A stretch of DNA of 37,922 nt from contig ONBC01000015.1 of the NCBI GenBank assembly GCA_900315955.1, positions 1-37,922 on the forward strand, read 5' to 3'. The DNA is from an uncultured Prevotella sp. GTDB lineage: Bacteria; Bacteroidota; Bacteroidia; Bacteroidales; Bacteroidaceae. How positions within the stretch are numbered: position 1 is the stretch's first letter; every line of letters starts with the position of its first letter. Shown here piece by piece: positions 9,101 to 18,798 of the stretch. The notes under the pieces are model-generated. The model was not told the origin of the DNA, ran no database searches, and saw only the letters and a program-made list of their open reading frames with translations. A program made the position numbers and the translations under genes.

Positions 9101-10714
9101 ATGATGAAAACAAACCATGTATTAGCTTTGCTTGCCCTTTTCTTCTCTTTAGGGGTAATGGCACAGTCTGGTCCGCAAGTGACCTATCGTGACGGAACCA
9201 TAGAAGGTATCGACTCCTCCGGTGTGAAGATTTTCCGCGGCATTCCTTTTGCTCAGCCGCCGGTGGGCAACCTGCGTTGGAAAGCGCCACAGCCTGTGAA
9301 GGCTTGGACCGGTGTACGACCGGCAAAGGCTTTCGGTCCCGATCCCATGCAGCAAAACATCTTCGGGGACATGAAGTTTGAAGGCAACGGCAAAAGCGAA
9401 GACTGCCTCTATCTCAACGTCTGGACTCCGGCCAAGGCAATGGACGAGAAACTCCCGGTGCTTATCTATTTCAATGGAGGCGGCCTCGTGGCGGGCAGTG
9501 GCTCGGAGCCTCGCTACCAAGGTCTTCGTCTGGCACGTCGCGGCAACATCATCGTCGTCACGGCCAATTACCGTGAGGGCATCTTCGGGTTCTTCTCCCT
9601 GCCCGAATTGTCGAAGGAGGGCTGTCATGGCAACCAAGGCTGGCTTGACCAGGCGGCAGCCATCAAATGGGTGAAAGACAACATTGCTGCTTTCGGCGGT
9701 GATCCCAATCGTATCACCATCAACGGCGAGTCGGCTGGTTCTCAATCGGTCTGTGCCCTGACTACCTCACCGTTGTCGCGTGATCTCATCAACGGCTACA
9801 TGTGCTCCAGTGGTGCCATCGTCTCCAATGCCACACCGGTCAGTCTGAAGGAGGCTGAGCAGAAAGGAACGGAATGGGCCAGGAAGAACCATCTGAAGAA
9901 ACTAAGCGACATGCGCAGGCTCTCTGCTGAAGAGCTGAGCAAACTCAGCGGCAATGTCTTCGGCGAGGGTACGAAATGTATTGACGGCATTTTCCTGACC
10001 GAAGACCCCAACAAGGTCATCAGCGAGGGCCGGCAGTCGCAGGTTCCTTGCCTGTTGGGTAACAACAATGGTGAGCTTCCGATCACAGCCTTTGCTGCGG
10101 GCAAGGCTCCGACGATGGCGGGCCTCAGCGCTGTTGTTGCCGGTTATTTTGGTACAGATGCCAATACCATTTACAACCTCTATGATATTCACACCGATGC
10201 CGACCTCTTGGGTGAAAAGGGAGTGGCGCTCGGCGGTGACATGTTCATCGCCTATGCCACGTGGAAATGGGCTGACATGGTGCGTCAGAGCAGCAAGGCA
10301 CCTGTATACCGCTATGTCTACTGTCATCCGCGCCCGAACATGCAGGTCAAGGGCAAGGCACCCGGACTCGCCGGTGGTACGGTCGATGTCAAAGACGATG
10401 CTCCCCGGCAGCCTGCTGCCACGACGGCTATCCATTCTGCTGACATTGAGTATGCGATGGGTAATCTTTCGACAAACACGGCCTTCCCGTGGACAGCCGA
10501 CGACTATGCCACCTCTGAGATCTTTCAACAGATATACATCAACTTTGTCAGAAACGGCAACCCCAATGGCCCCGGACTCCCGCAGTGGGACACCTATAAC
10601 CATAATGGCGACGTGCCGCCGGTGATGCTTATTGACACCAACACGCGCCAGGTGAAGAATGCGAAAGTTTACAATCGTTACAAGCAGATTGATGCTTTCA
10701 TACATCAACCATAA
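9101..10714 (+). CDS. Type-B carboxylesterase, secreted (second paralogue)
   Basis: Alpha/beta-hydrolase of 537 residues counted from ATG 9101, which gives a clean signal peptide (MMKTNHVLALLALFFSLGVMAQ). The in-frame upstream codons at 9065-9100 lie next to the end of the HTCS remnant and add a non-signal-like extension, so I prefer 9101. Catalytic residues are Ser211 in NGESAGS, Glu325 in GNNNGE and His445 in HSADIEYAMG. SEDCLYLNVW is the family signature. Oddly, the oxyanion motif is NGGGL (Asn125 where the family usually has His). The gene begins 32 nt after the HTCS remnant and is intact, so it outlived the regulator. Likely substrate is an acyl or acetyl ester on plant or microbial glycans (inference). 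No clear promoter of its own is visible. Confidence 0.9.
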   Translation: MMKTNHVLALLALFFSLGVMAQSGPQVTYRDGTIEGIDSSGVKIFRGIPFAQPPVGNLRWKAPQPVKAWTGVRPAKAFGPDPMQQNIFGDMKFEGNGKSEDCLYLNVWTPAKAMDEKLPVLIYFNGGGLVAGSGSEPRYQGLRLARRGNIIVVTANYREGIFGFFSLPELSKEGCHGNQGWLDQAAAIKWVKDNIAAFGGDPNRITINGESAGSQSVCALTTSPLSRDLINGYMCSSGAIVSNATPVSLKEAEQKGTEWARKNHLKKLSDMRRLSAEELSKLSGNVFGEGTKCIDGIFLTEDPNKVISEGRQSQVPCLLGNNNGELPITAFAAGKAPTMAGLSAVVAGYFGTDANTIYNLYDIHTDADLLGEKGVALGGDMFIAYATWKWADMVRQSSKAPVYRYVYCHPRPNMQVKGKAPGLAGGTVDVKDDAPRQPAATTAIHSADIEYAMGNLSTNTAFPWTADDYATSEIFQQIYINFVRNGNPNGPGLPQWDTYNHNGDVPPVMLIDTNTRQVKNAKVYNRYKQIDAFIHQP

Positions 10715-10849
10715 TGCACGGACCGATCCTGCACGCATGAACCGTGTACGCATGTACCCTACGCATCGATTTTTTCCTAAGAACGTATTTTTGGCAGGAA
10801 GGCCTTATGTTGTCAGGCAAAGACCTTTGAAAACTTATAGATAAGTTTC

Positions 10850-11270
10850 ACTTTTTCTTTACAAAAAGTAAAAAGTCAGGACAATGAAAATGTGTGAAAG
10901 AGAAAGCGAAAAGGACGTATGAACGCCGAAGAATAGGGGAAAAAGGGTAGGAGACTGTGCCTTTTAAGTTCATGTCACCGACCTTTAACGGTTAGGTCAT
11001 TGGCCTAACGGTTAAAGGTCGGTGACTTAACGGTTAAAGGTCGGTGACTTAACGGTTAAATGTCGGTGACCTAACGGTTAAATGTCGGTGACTTAACGGT
11101 TAAATGTCGGCGATTTGAAGGTTCTCGAAACGCCTCCTAAAAGCCAATTATATATAACGCATTGATTAATAGTTATTTATTAACTTGGCTCAAGAATCGC
11201 TTCTTTTCGGCCAAACACTCATTCGTTTGAAAAGAAGCGATTCTCAGTGGGGGTTTCAAAAAATAAATCT
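10850..11270 (+). repeat. Copy 1 of a ~400-bp dispersed non-coding repeat element
   Basis: This fills most of the gap between two convergent genes (10714 to 11367). Going rightward it has four blocks: a TTTACAAAAAGTAAAA box with an ACAATGAAAATGTGTGAAAG segment (10858-10905); a hairpin plus 22-nt tandem array (10974-11114); an AT-rich spacer; and a terminal hairpin with a conserved end CTCAGTGGGGGTTTCAAAAA. The same blocks occur in the same order, on the opposite strand, at 27905-28290. In the terminal hairpin, AGAATCGCTTCTTTTC (11193-11208) pairs perfectly with GAAAAGAAGCGATTCT (11229-11244). A minus-strand -7-like box CAAAGATA (11331-11338) lies just outside. Short ORFs here are not credible genes. 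Confidence 0.8.
11005..11114 (+). repeat. Tandem array of five 22-nt units
   Basis: Five consecutive units follow the pattern TTAACGGTTAAAGGTCGGTG + AC, each exactly 22 nt, starting at 11005, 11027, 11049, 11071 and 11093. Units differ by one to three bases (AAAGG versus AAATG; CT versus TT; a final GCGAT). The array is preceded by an inverted unit at 10974-10996 that pairs with 11004-11026 over 23 bp with one mismatch, so the left edge can form a hairpin. There are no unique spacers, so this is not a CRISPR array. Confidence 0.9.
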
Positions 11271-11366
11271 TTACGTTTAGCGCTTCGTTCAATATCATCG
11301 TCTGCCACATATTGTCTCAATATACCGTGGCAAAGATATTGAGCGTTCATGCACATTCGATCAGCT

Positions 11367-13964
11367 TTATTTTGACAGGTGATAGGTTCCTTCCGTATAG
11401 TCTTTGCTCGTAGTCTCTCCGGGGAGAGTGACCGTAGCTGTAGCGCCTTTGGGCACGGTAAAGGTCCAGTACCATTTGTCGCCTTTATATTTCCAATTGC
11501 TGCTGATTGTTCCGGCAGCAGAATGGTAGGTAGCATTGAGATATCCCAGTCGCTTGTCGGGTATGGGCTTCATGATGATGTGCTTGAACCCCGGCTGTTC
11601 GGGATCGGCTGCAATACCGGCAGCGGTCTCCCAGATCCACTGACCGACGCATCCATAGGCGTAGTGATTGAAGCTGTTCATGCCACTCGGACCCATTCCT
11701 TTGTCTTTCATGTAACTGTTCCAACGTTCCCACATGGTTGTTGCTCCGTTGTCTACAGAGTAGAGCCAGCTTGGATTCTTACGCTGGAAGAGGAGTTCAT
11801 AAGCAATATCGGACATACCGTTGTCTGTCAGCGTCTGCATCAGTATGGAGGTACCTAAGAATCCGGTTTGCAAACAGTTGTCATGCTCCTTGAAATTATC
11901 ACGCAAGCGATTGAGCATCCTTTCTCTGGCCTCTCCTTCAACAAGGTCGTTCTTCAAGGCGAACAAGGCAGGTGTCTGCATGCTGTTGAGAATGTCGCAG
12001 ATGAAGTTGCCGTCCTTGTCAAGAAAGTTTTGTTTCAAGAAGTTGCGTGCCGATTGCAGCATCTGTTCATACGGTGTCTCATCTCTGCCAGTAGCCTTTG
12101 CCATATCGCGCATCATGGCGGCATCGATCGCCCAATAAGAAGCGCTAAGATAGTTCCAGTAGACAAGGGCATCAGCTTTCAGCACACTTCTCCCATTTTC
12201 ATCCCTTGCAAAAGCTCTGCCGCTGCAGCTCTCCAAAGGTTCATAGCTGAGCCAGTCGGCCCACTGATAATTGCCGTTGTCCTTTTGGTTGGCAAGGACA
12301 TCATATTTCGTGCGGTTCACCAATGACATGAATTTGTTCATCGATTCCCAGTTCTCATTGATGATTTCTTTATCGCCAAACTGTTTCCATATCGTCCAGG
12401 GCACGATGACTCCGGCATCCGCCCATCCAACACGCATTTTCTCTGCGCCGTATTGACCGTTAGGCGCCACACCGGGATAGCCCCCGTCGGTACCTTGCGC
12501 ATCGCGCATGTCTCTCATCCATTTATGGAAGAAGCGGTCGGTATTGGCAAAGAACGTACCTGTCTCGGTAAACACCTGCGTGTCGGCGGTCCAGCCTTGC
12601 CGCTCATTTCTTTGAGGACAGTCGGTGGTCACCGAGAGGTAGTTGGAGCGCTGTCCCCAGAGGACATTGGCGATGAGCCTGTTGATGAGGCCGTTTCCGG
12701 TAGTGATGGTGCCCGCCTCAGACGATTTATTGATAGAGGTTATGGGGATGGATTCAATAGACTTGATACGCACGTCCGAAGTGGCAGAGATGGTCACGAA
12801 ACGATAACCATAGAAGGTGCACTGGGGATAGAACGATACGAAGCCTGGCTGGGCACCGAAGGTGTAGAAGAGTTGCATACCCTTGTCGGGAATGCGCAGA
12901 TTGGTGCGGTGGCAGCTGCCTTCAGGCCCGTCCATTCCACGTTTCTTTGCTCCGTTGCCGTCGTTCAGTAGTTCGGCGGGGAGACAAGTCAGCGTCGTAC
13001 CTTCCTTGGCACTGAAGACGAAGGAAGGAACGGCTGCACAGTTTTGCCCAAAGTCAACGACTAAGTTTTCGCCTGCATGCAGAACCATTTCCTGACCTTT
13101 TTTATACTGTCGCATGACGACGACTTTACCATAAGTGCTGTCAGTGCGTCCTGTCACATCTTTCCAAACATAAGCTTTGACAGGATCCAGTTTGAGATCA
13201 TGGCGCATATACACTTCAGCTCCTTCGGAGGGCAGGATCTCTCCCTTAAATTCTGTGCTTACCTCCGGCGTTGTCAGCGATGCCGCTGAAAGATAGCCGG
13301 GTTTGATTCGTGCGTCATAGCTTTCTCCGTCGAAGATGGCAGCATGCTTTACCGGCCCTGCGATGCCTGCTTTCCAATCGCGGGTGTTTGTGCCGAAGAG
13401 TTTCTTCGTGCCGTCGGCGAAGGTAATTTCTATCACGCAGCGGAAGGCACATTTCTTCCCAAGCATGCCATCATGTCCATGAGGGGTTACAATCTTGTCG
13501 GCCCACCATCCGGGTGTCACCTGAACAGCAAACTGGTTTTCGGCTCCGGCTTGTTTGTTGAAGGCATCAGAAATGTCATAGGTGAAGGACCGCTTCGTCT
13601 TGTAGGGATCAGTGAATCCTGGCTTCAGGACTTCTTCTCCAACTTCTTTCCCATTGATGTAGAGAATATATACGCCCAATCCTGTTGTCATCCATTTGAC
13701 GGAGGTAACCTTTTTGCTGTTCTTCATGGCAGTGATGAAGAAACTTGCTCCATCTGCTGCCCGGCAATTCTTACTGTCATCGATCTTGCCGGTGACCACT
13801 GGCGCATTGGCAGCGGCAATCCATTGAGACTGATTCCAGCCGGCATCATTAAGCGCCTTAACGCGTTTGCCGACGAAAGTCTGAGCGGCATAGGTATTGA
13901 AAGGTACCATTAACGCCACACATGCAGCAAAAGCCATCTTTCGCAGATTGTTTTTCTTTTCCAT
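11367..13964 (-). CDS. GH78 alpha-L-rhamnosidase, secreted
   Basis: Canonical GH78 enzyme of 865 residues that hydrolyses terminal alpha-L-rhamnose, exported by a signal peptide (MEKKNNLRKMAFAACVALMVPFNTYA). It has N-terminal carbohydrate-binding-like beta domains (lectin-type segment around 60-200; KPGY...GEILP linker), then the six-hairpin barrel. The catalytic motif DCPQRNERQGWTAD gives Asp448, Glu454 and Asp461. The later segment NGATTMWERWNSY and SFNHYAYGCVGQWIWE are classical family signatures, and a C-terminal beta-sandwich (YHSAAGTISSNWKYKGDKWY) ends the protein. It lies 107 nt after rhaD on the same strand, so rhamnose release outside the cell is linked to the uptake and breakdown genes upstream in the operon. 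Confidence 0.95.
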   Translation of the reverse strand: MEKKNNLRKMAFAACVALMVPFNTYAAQTFVGKRVKALNDAGWNQSQWIAAANAPVVTGKIDDSKNCRAADGASFFITAMKNSKKVTSVKWMTTGLGVYILYINGKEVGEEVLKPGFTDPYKTKRSFTYDISDAFNKQAGAENQFAVQVTPGWWADKIVTPHGHDGMLGKKCAFRCVIEITFADGTKKLFGTNTRDWKAGIAGPVKHAAIFDGESYDARIKPGYLSAASLTTPEVSTEFKGEILPSEGAEVYMRHDLKLDPVKAYVWKDVTGRTDSTYGKVVVMRQYKKGQEMVLHAGENLVVDFGQNCAAVPSFVFSAKEGTTLTCLPAELLNDGNGAKKRGMDGPEGSCHRTNLRIPDKGMQLFYTFGAQPGFVSFYPQCTFYGYRFVTISATSDVRIKSIESIPITSINKSSEAGTITTGNGLINRLIANVLWGQRSNYLSVTTDCPQRNERQGWTADTQVFTETGTFFANTDRFFHKWMRDMRDAQGTDGGYPGVAPNGQYGAEKMRVGWADAGVIVPWTIWKQFGDKEIINENWESMNKFMSLVNRTKYDVLANQKDNGNYQWADWLSYEPLESCSGRAFARDENGRSVLKADALVYWNYLSASYWAIDAAMMRDMAKATGRDETPYEQMLQSARNFLKQNFLDKDGNFICDILNSMQTPALFALKNDLVEGEARERMLNRLRDNFKEHDNCLQTGFLGTSILMQTLTDNGMSDIAYELLFQRKNPSWLYSVDNGATTMWERWNSYMKDKGMGPSGMNSFNHYAYGCVGQWIWETAAGIAADPEQPGFKHIIMKPIPDKRLGYLNATYHSAAGTISSNWKYKGDKWYWTFTVPKGATATVTLPGETTSKDYTEGTYHLSK

Positions 13965-14071
13965 TGTATGATTAATGTTTTATGGTTTATCAAATAACCG
14001 TTTGATGGGTGACTGTGGGATGTTTGCTAAGTTGTCATTTCCACTTAGGCGCCGTCGCCAATCAACATCTA

Positions 14072-14881
14072 TCACTTCGGCAGGTTGAACGCCTCCTTCA
14101 TCTCCTTCATCTGTGCATCGCTCATGCCTTCAGGCTCAAAGCCCATCGCACGGCTGTCGATGTAGATCTTGGCACTCTTTGAGAGTACGTCGACTTGGTC
14201 GAAGGCATCCATGATATCCTTGCCTTTTGCGAACACTCCGTGCTTCTCCCACATGACGACATCATAGTCTTCCAGCTCCTGGAGTGTGGCCTGAGCGAGT
14301 TTGACACTCCCCGGGAGCTCATAAGGCACGATGCCGAGGCCCAAGGGACAGAAGGCTTTCGTCTCGGGGATCATGCTCCACAGCAACTTCGTCAGAACGT
14401 CTTTGCCCAAGAACTTACGGTTGTGGCTCATGGCGACGAGCTCGATGGGGTGCGTGTGGAGCGTGGCCTTATAGCCGCTGTTGGTCGCGATCTGATGGTC
14501 ATGGACAAGGAGATGTGAAGGCAGCTCGCTCGTTGGCAGTACGGGGTTGTCGGCGATGATGACGTAGTGCTCGCAGTCGTCGAGAATACGGATGACACTG
14601 CCGTTCTCCATGGGCCAGCGTGCAAGGTCACGCATGCGCTTGCCGGTGCCTTTGCAGAAGAAATAGGCACCCTTGAGGTGTGGCAGCTTCTCCCCGATGG
14701 CGATAGGCTCGCTGATAGCCGGCATCTGACGGATCTCATCGTCAACGAGGTCGGTGATGTTCACCGTGATATTGCCACCATTGCGTTCTGCCCATCCGTT
14801 TTGCCACAGATAGCCGGCGACCTCCGCAATCTTGTCGATCTCTTTTTTCAAAGCGGGGCGGTTGGATAAAATATTTGTCAT
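14072..14881 (-). CDS. rhaD: Rhamnulose-1-phosphate aldolase
   Basis: Class II zinc aldolase of 269 residues (E. coli RhaD is about 274). It cleaves L-rhamnulose 1-phosphate to dihydroxyacetone phosphate and L-lactaldehyde in the cytoplasm. Visible hallmarks are NGWAERNGGNITVNI near the N-terminus, the metal-binding LHTHPIEL segment (about residues 140-147) and EKHGVFAKGKD carrying the third His. It is the fourth enzyme-or-transport gene of the rha operon, 85 nt after rhaT. No lactaldehyde reductase or dehydrogenase is in the window, so lactaldehyde must be handled by genes elsewhere. Confidence 0.96.
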   Translation of the reverse strand: MTNILSNRPALKKEIDKIAEVAGYLWQNGWAERNGGNITVNITDLVDDEIRQMPAISEPIAIGEKLPHLKGAYFFCKGTGKRMRDLARWPMENGSVIRILDDCEHYVIIADNPVLPTSELPSHLLVHDHQIATNSGYKATLHTHPIELVAMSHNRKFLGKDVLTKLLWSMIPETKAFCPLGLGIVPYELPGSVKLAQATLQELEDYDVVMWEKHGVFAKGKDIMDAFDQVDVLSKSAKIYIDSRAMGFEPEGMSDAQMKEMKEAFNLPK

Positions 14882-14966
14882 TTGGATAGTTAATAATTTA
14901 GTCTTGTTTTATGCTTGTCAGGGACGGTTCCACTGACCGCCCCTGTAAATGAATTTAATGTTATGA

Positions 14967-16004
14967 TCATCCTAAAAATTGTGGGAGGAAACAGGAGAGG
15001 ATCAGCACGGCGATACCCAAGAGGAGCACGCCAATGGTCTTCTGGTTACATCCTTTCCACTCCTTGAGGATGATGCCCCAGACGTTGCTGAAGACGATGT
15101 TGAGTGCCATAAGGATACAGAACGAGAGGGTCATCAGGGTCGCAGAACTCTTGAGGAACCCCTTGCCGAGCGAGAGCCCGAAGAACTGACTGTACCACAA
15201 CGCACCGGCGAGGAAACAGAAGATGAGGTTGTTTCCCCATACTTCCCCTTTGCCATAGTCGGACCATGTGTGGTTGTGCTGGTTCTGCCAGAGGCAGTAG
15301 ACGGCGTTGGTGATGAATCCTCCGAAGGTGACGAGCATCGTGGCAGGCAGCGTTTTGTACATATCCTGTGTCAGGTCACCGAAATTGATATCCTTGCCAA
15401 ACTCCAGCCCTACATTGAAGCAGCCGCTCATGAAGCCGGCAAGCAGTGCAATGGCGATGCCTTTGGGGAAGTTGAACTCCTTCACGGCCGTCTCCTGCAC
15501 GTCCTTCGGCTGTGAGTCGCTTTTCAGTTTGCCCGCATAGCCGATGATGGCGATACCGAGCAGCGTGACGACTACGCCTGCAATGACTGAGCCCGTGAGT
15601 TGGCTCAGGGCATCAGAATCCGGGAAGAAGACATTGATGAGCACGGGGGCCATGATCGTACCCAGCCCGGCACAAGTGCCTAAGGCGATCGATTGTCCGA
15701 GCGCCACACCGAGATAGCGCATGGAGAGACCGAAGGTGAGGCCGCCCACGCCCCAGAGCAGACCGAAGAGCATGGTCATCGAGATATTAAAACTGTTGCT
15801 CTCCGTGAACAACTCGCAGAGGGAGTGTCCCGCTGGTACGGCCAGCAAGGCACCGAGGAAAGGCAGCACCAGCCAGGCAAAGACACCTTGCACCAGCCAG
15901 TAGCTCTCCCAACTCCACGACTTAATCTTGTTGATGGGCACGTAGCAGCTTGACTGGCAGAACGCGCCTATCGCAATGATCAGCAGGCCTATTATTATTT
16001 CCAT
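14967..16004 (-). CDS. rhaT: L-rhamnose/H+ symporter
   Basis: Inner-membrane transporter of 345 residues (E. coli RhaT is 344) that imports L-rhamnose with a proton. The N-terminus MEIIIGLLIIAIGAFCQSSC + YVPINKIKSWSWESYW is diagnostic for RhaT, and about ten hydrophobic segments are spread along the protein. It lies 25 nt after rhaA and 85 nt before rhaD. Together with a secreted GH78 rhamnosidase in the same operon this gives release, uptake and catabolism in one unit; passage through the outer membrane must use some other porin or receptor. Confidence 0.96.
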   Translation of the reverse strand: MEIIIGLLIIAIGAFCQSSCYVPINKIKSWSWESYWLVQGVFAWLVLPFLGALLAVPAGHSLCELFTESNSFNISMTMLFGLLWGVGGLTFGLSMRYLGVALGQSIALGTCAGLGTIMAPVLINVFFPDSDALSQLTGSVIAGVVVTLLGIAIIGYAGKLKSDSQPKDVQETAVKEFNFPKGIAIALLAGFMSGCFNVGLEFGKDINFGDLTQDMYKTLPATMLVTFGGFITNAVYCLWQNQHNHTWSDYGKGEVWGNNLIFCFLAGALWYSQFFGLSLGKGFLKSSATLMTLSFCILMALNIVFSNVWGIILKEWKGCNQKTIGVLLLGIAVLILSCFLPQFLG

Positions 16005-16029
16005 AATAGTTTTTTATTCTAACATTCTT

Positions 16030-17280
16030 CTATCTCTTGCTCAGTACCTCTTTCTCGTACTGCTCCACCTCCTTGAGATAGTCTTCAGCCACAGGCACGT
16101 TGTTCGTGAGGTTGAAGTAATCGTAGACGGCACCAACGGGCAGTGTCTTCTCTTCCTCTAACAGGGCGAGGCGCTCGAAGTATTTGCCCTCATCCTCATA
16201 CTTACGGAGCGTCTTGATAGGCTCAAGCAAAGCGGCGAGCAGACTCTTCTGAGCAGCGCGAACACCGATGATATATGCACCGATGCGGTTGATGCTCGCA
16301 TCGAAATAGTCGAGACCGATATGGGCACGGTCAAGGGCGTTGGCGCGTACGAGCTCTGCGAAGAGGTCGCGTGTCTTGTCGTCGAAGAGAGTCACGTGGT
16401 CGCTGTCCCAGTGCATCGGACGGCTCACATGGAGCATGAGTTCCGGCACGAAGAGCAGCAGCGAGGAGATGGCATCCGAGACGTTCTCCGTAGGCTCATA
16501 GTGACCCGTGTCGAGGGTGTAGATGACGTTGTTCTTCGAGCAGTAGCCTGCATAGAAGTCGTGGCTGCCGGCGGTGAAAGCCTCCAAGCCAATACCGAAG
16601 AGCTTAGCTTCAAGACAATCCTTCATGTGCGGCAGTTTCTCAGAGAGGATGTCGTCGAGGCTCTCCTTGAGGATCTGACGATAGCGGTATTTCTCCACGG
16701 TGAGGTCCTTGCTTCCGTCGTGAATCCAGATGTTCATGATACAGGGGTCGCCCTGCGCCTCACCCATGGCCTCCGCGATGCGGCGGCAACGCTTCGTGTG
16801 TTCTATCCAGAAGTCGCGGATCTCCTTGTCGGGGTTGGCGAGTGTCAGGTTACCGCTCTTAGGATGAGAGAAAGACGTGGAGTTGAAGTCGAGACTCATG
16901 TGACGCTCCTTCGCCCATTGCATCCATCCCTCGAAATATTTGGGTTCTACCTGGTCACGGTCAACAAACTTGCCATTAAATTCTCCGTAGGTCTCGTGGA
17001 GGTTGAAACGGAACTTACCACCGAGGAGTGAGAGGACCTTATCGATATCCTGACGCAGTTCGTCGATGTTGCGTGCGCGGCCGGGGTAGTTGCCCGTAGC
17101 CTGGATGCCGCCTGAGGCAGCCTCACCGCGCTCAAAGCCTACCACATCGTCGGCTTGCCAGCAATGGAGGCTGATGGGAGTCGACTGAAGGATCTTCAGG
17201 GCTGCGTCGGTGTCTACACCGAGTGCGGCATAACGTTCTTTTGCAATCTCGTAGTTTTTCTTGATCTGTTCTGAGTTCAT
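16030..17280 (-). CDS. rhaA: L-rhamnose isomerase
   Basis: Cytoplasmic metal-dependent isomerase of 416 residues (E. coli RhaA is 419), converting L-rhamnose to L-rhamnulose. Recognised by the whole-length family pattern: SLHCWQADDVVGFE, GGIQATGNYPGRARN, FRFNLHETYGEF, LDFNSTSFSHPKSG, WIHDGSKDLTV, YTLDTGHYEPTENVSD and HIGLDYFDASINR. These carry the His, Glu and Asp metal ligands of the TIM-barrel active site. It lies between rhaB (54 nt upstream) and rhaT (25 nt downstream) in the rha operon. Confidence 0.97.
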   Translation of the reverse strand: MNSEQIKKNYEIAKERYAALGVDTDAALKILQSTPISLHCWQADDVVGFERGEAASGGIQATGNYPGRARNIDELRQDIDKVLSLLGGKFRFNLHETYGEFNGKFVDRDQVEPKYFEGWMQWAKERHMSLDFNSTSFSHPKSGNLTLANPDKEIRDFWIEHTKRCRRIAEAMGEAQGDPCIMNIWIHDGSKDLTVEKYRYRQILKESLDDILSEKLPHMKDCLEAKLFGIGLEAFTAGSHDFYAGYCSKNNVIYTLDTGHYEPTENVSDAISSLLLFVPELMLHVSRPMHWDSDHVTLFDDKTRDLFAELVRANALDRAHIGLDYFDASINRIGAYIIGVRAAQKSLLAALLEPIKTLRKYEDEGKYFERLALLEEEKTLPVGAVYDYFNLTNNVPVAEDYLKEVEQYEKEVLSKR

Positions 17281-17334
17281 GATGATTTGTTTTTAAGGGT
17301 GCCGGTGGCCAGGGATGCCACCATTTGCACTGGG

Positions 17335-18759
17335 TTATTTATTTGGGTTATATTCTTTCAGTTCAATGCTGTTGGCAATGACCTCGCGCATCTCCCAGCG
17401 GTCTTTGACTTCGCCATGGGCTTTGGCTTGCAGCATGATGTTTCCGAGGGCTGTAGCTTCTTGTGGTCCGGCGAGGACACGGATGCCGAGAGCATCTGCC
17501 GTGAGCTGGTCGAGTACTTCGTTGACACAGCCTCCGCCGATGATGTGGAGCGTGTCTATCCGGAACGGTGCAAACTCCTGAAGCCACGAGCAGATGGTCT
17601 TGTAGCGCAGGGCAAGCGAGTCGAAGATGCAGCGGCAGGTCTGTGCAGGAGTCTCTGGAACGGGTTGGCCGTGCGTCTCGCAATAAGTGCGGATAGCAGC
17701 CAGCATCGACTTCGGGGCGGCGAAGCACGGGTCGTCAGGGTTGATGATGGACCGTTTGGGAGCCTCCTTCAAGGCATTGTCTTGAAGCGTCTTGTGCTCC
17801 AGTCCTGTGAGACCTTGCTCCTTCCATTCACGGCGGCAACATTCGTAGATCCACATTCCGCAGATGTTCTTCAGGAACCGGGTCGTACCCTCTATACCTC
17901 CTTCATTGGTGAAGTTGCGCTCCAGGCTCTTGTCGTTGATGATGGCGTGCGGGGTCTCGATGCCCATGAGGCTCCAGGTGCCGCTGCTCAGATAAGCGAA
18001 GTGCTCGTCTTTAGCGGGTACGGCAGCTACAGCGCTCGCCGTGTCGTGGCCTGCTACGGTGATGACGGGGATGGCCTTGAGCTCCGTGAGCTCCTGCAAC
18101 GCTGGGGTGAGGGTACCGAGGATCGTGCCCGGTTCCGTCATCTTGCCAAACTTGTCACGGCTGATACCTAAGGCTTTAAGCAGATCCTCGTCAAGGTCGC
18201 CTGTCATGGGGTTGAGCAGCTGTGCCGTGGAAGCGACAGAGTATTCGCATACGGCTTTGCCCGTAAGCAGATAGCCAAGCGCATCAGGGATGAAGAGGAT
18301 CTTGGCAGCGGATCTCAGGGCTGCGTCCTTGTGCGCTTCCATGGCGTAGAGCTGGAAGATACTGTTGAAGTTCATAAACTGGATGCCCGTGCGCTTGTAT
18401 ACCTCTTCTTTCGACATCTTTTCCTTGAAGAAGTTCTCCATCATCCCCTGAGTGTGTGGGTCGCGGTAAGCTAACGGGTTGCGGAGCAGCGCCCCGTCAG
18501 CACCAAAGAGTGCGAAGTCGCACCCCCAGGTATCAATGCCAATGCTCACGATGGGGATATGTCGCTGTGCCACGATCTTCAATGCGTGGATGATCTCACG
18601 ATAAAGGCCATAAAGGTCCCAGTAGAGATGGCCGCCCATGGGGATGAGTGGGTTGCCGAAGCGAGTGAGTTCTTCAAGGCTCACGCGCCCGTTGTCGAGT
18701 GTTCCGATCATGGTGCGACCCGAGGTCGCGCCTAAGTCTATAGCTAAGTATTGCTTCAT
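17335..18759 (-). CDS. rhaB: Rhamnulokinase
   Basis: FGGY-family sugar kinase of 474 residues that phosphorylates L-rhamnulose using ATP. The N-terminal nucleotide-binding loop is YLAIDLGATSGRTMIGTL and the second-domain signature HIIGGGCVNEVLDQLTADAL is near residue 395. AGHDTASAVAAVPA and YLSSGTWSLMGIE are typical of rhamnulokinases. It begins 39 nt after the end of the AraC-type regulator, making it the first catabolic gene of the operon. Confidence 0.96.
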   Translation of the reverse strand: MKQYLAIDLGATSGRTMIGTLDNGRVSLEELTRFGNPLIPMGGHLYWDLYGLYREIIHALKIVAQRHIPIVSIGIDTWGCDFALFGADGALLRNPLAYRDPHTQGMMENFFKEKMSKEEVYKRTGIQFMNFNSIFQLYAMEAHKDAALRSAAKILFIPDALGYLLTGKAVCEYSVASTAQLLNPMTGDLDEDLLKALGISRDKFGKMTEPGTILGTLTPALQELTELKAIPVITVAGHDTASAVAAVPAKDEHFAYLSSGTWSLMGIETPHAIINDKSLERNFTNEGGIEGTTRFLKNICGMWIYECCRREWKEQGLTGLEHKTLQDNALKEAPKRSIINPDDPCFAAPKSMLAAIRTYCETHGQPVPETPAQTCRCIFDSLALRYKTICSWLQEFAPFRIDTLHIIGGGCVNEVLDQLTADALGIRVLAGPQEATALGNIMLQAKAHGEVKDRWEMREVIANSIELKEYNPNK

Positions 18760-18798
18760 ATTTTTCAGTCTTTCCCTTCGTTCAGTTTTTAGTTTTTG

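Noticed and set aside
11005-11114. Possible CRISPR array
   Set aside because: Units are contiguous and near-identical with no unique spacers, and no cas genes are in the window. The array at 37720-37863 was rejected likewise.
11219-11536. 105-codon minus-strand frame overlapping the GH78 gene end and repeat copy 1
   Set aside because: It overlaps the 3' end of a solid gene in another frame and otherwise lies in repeat sequence.
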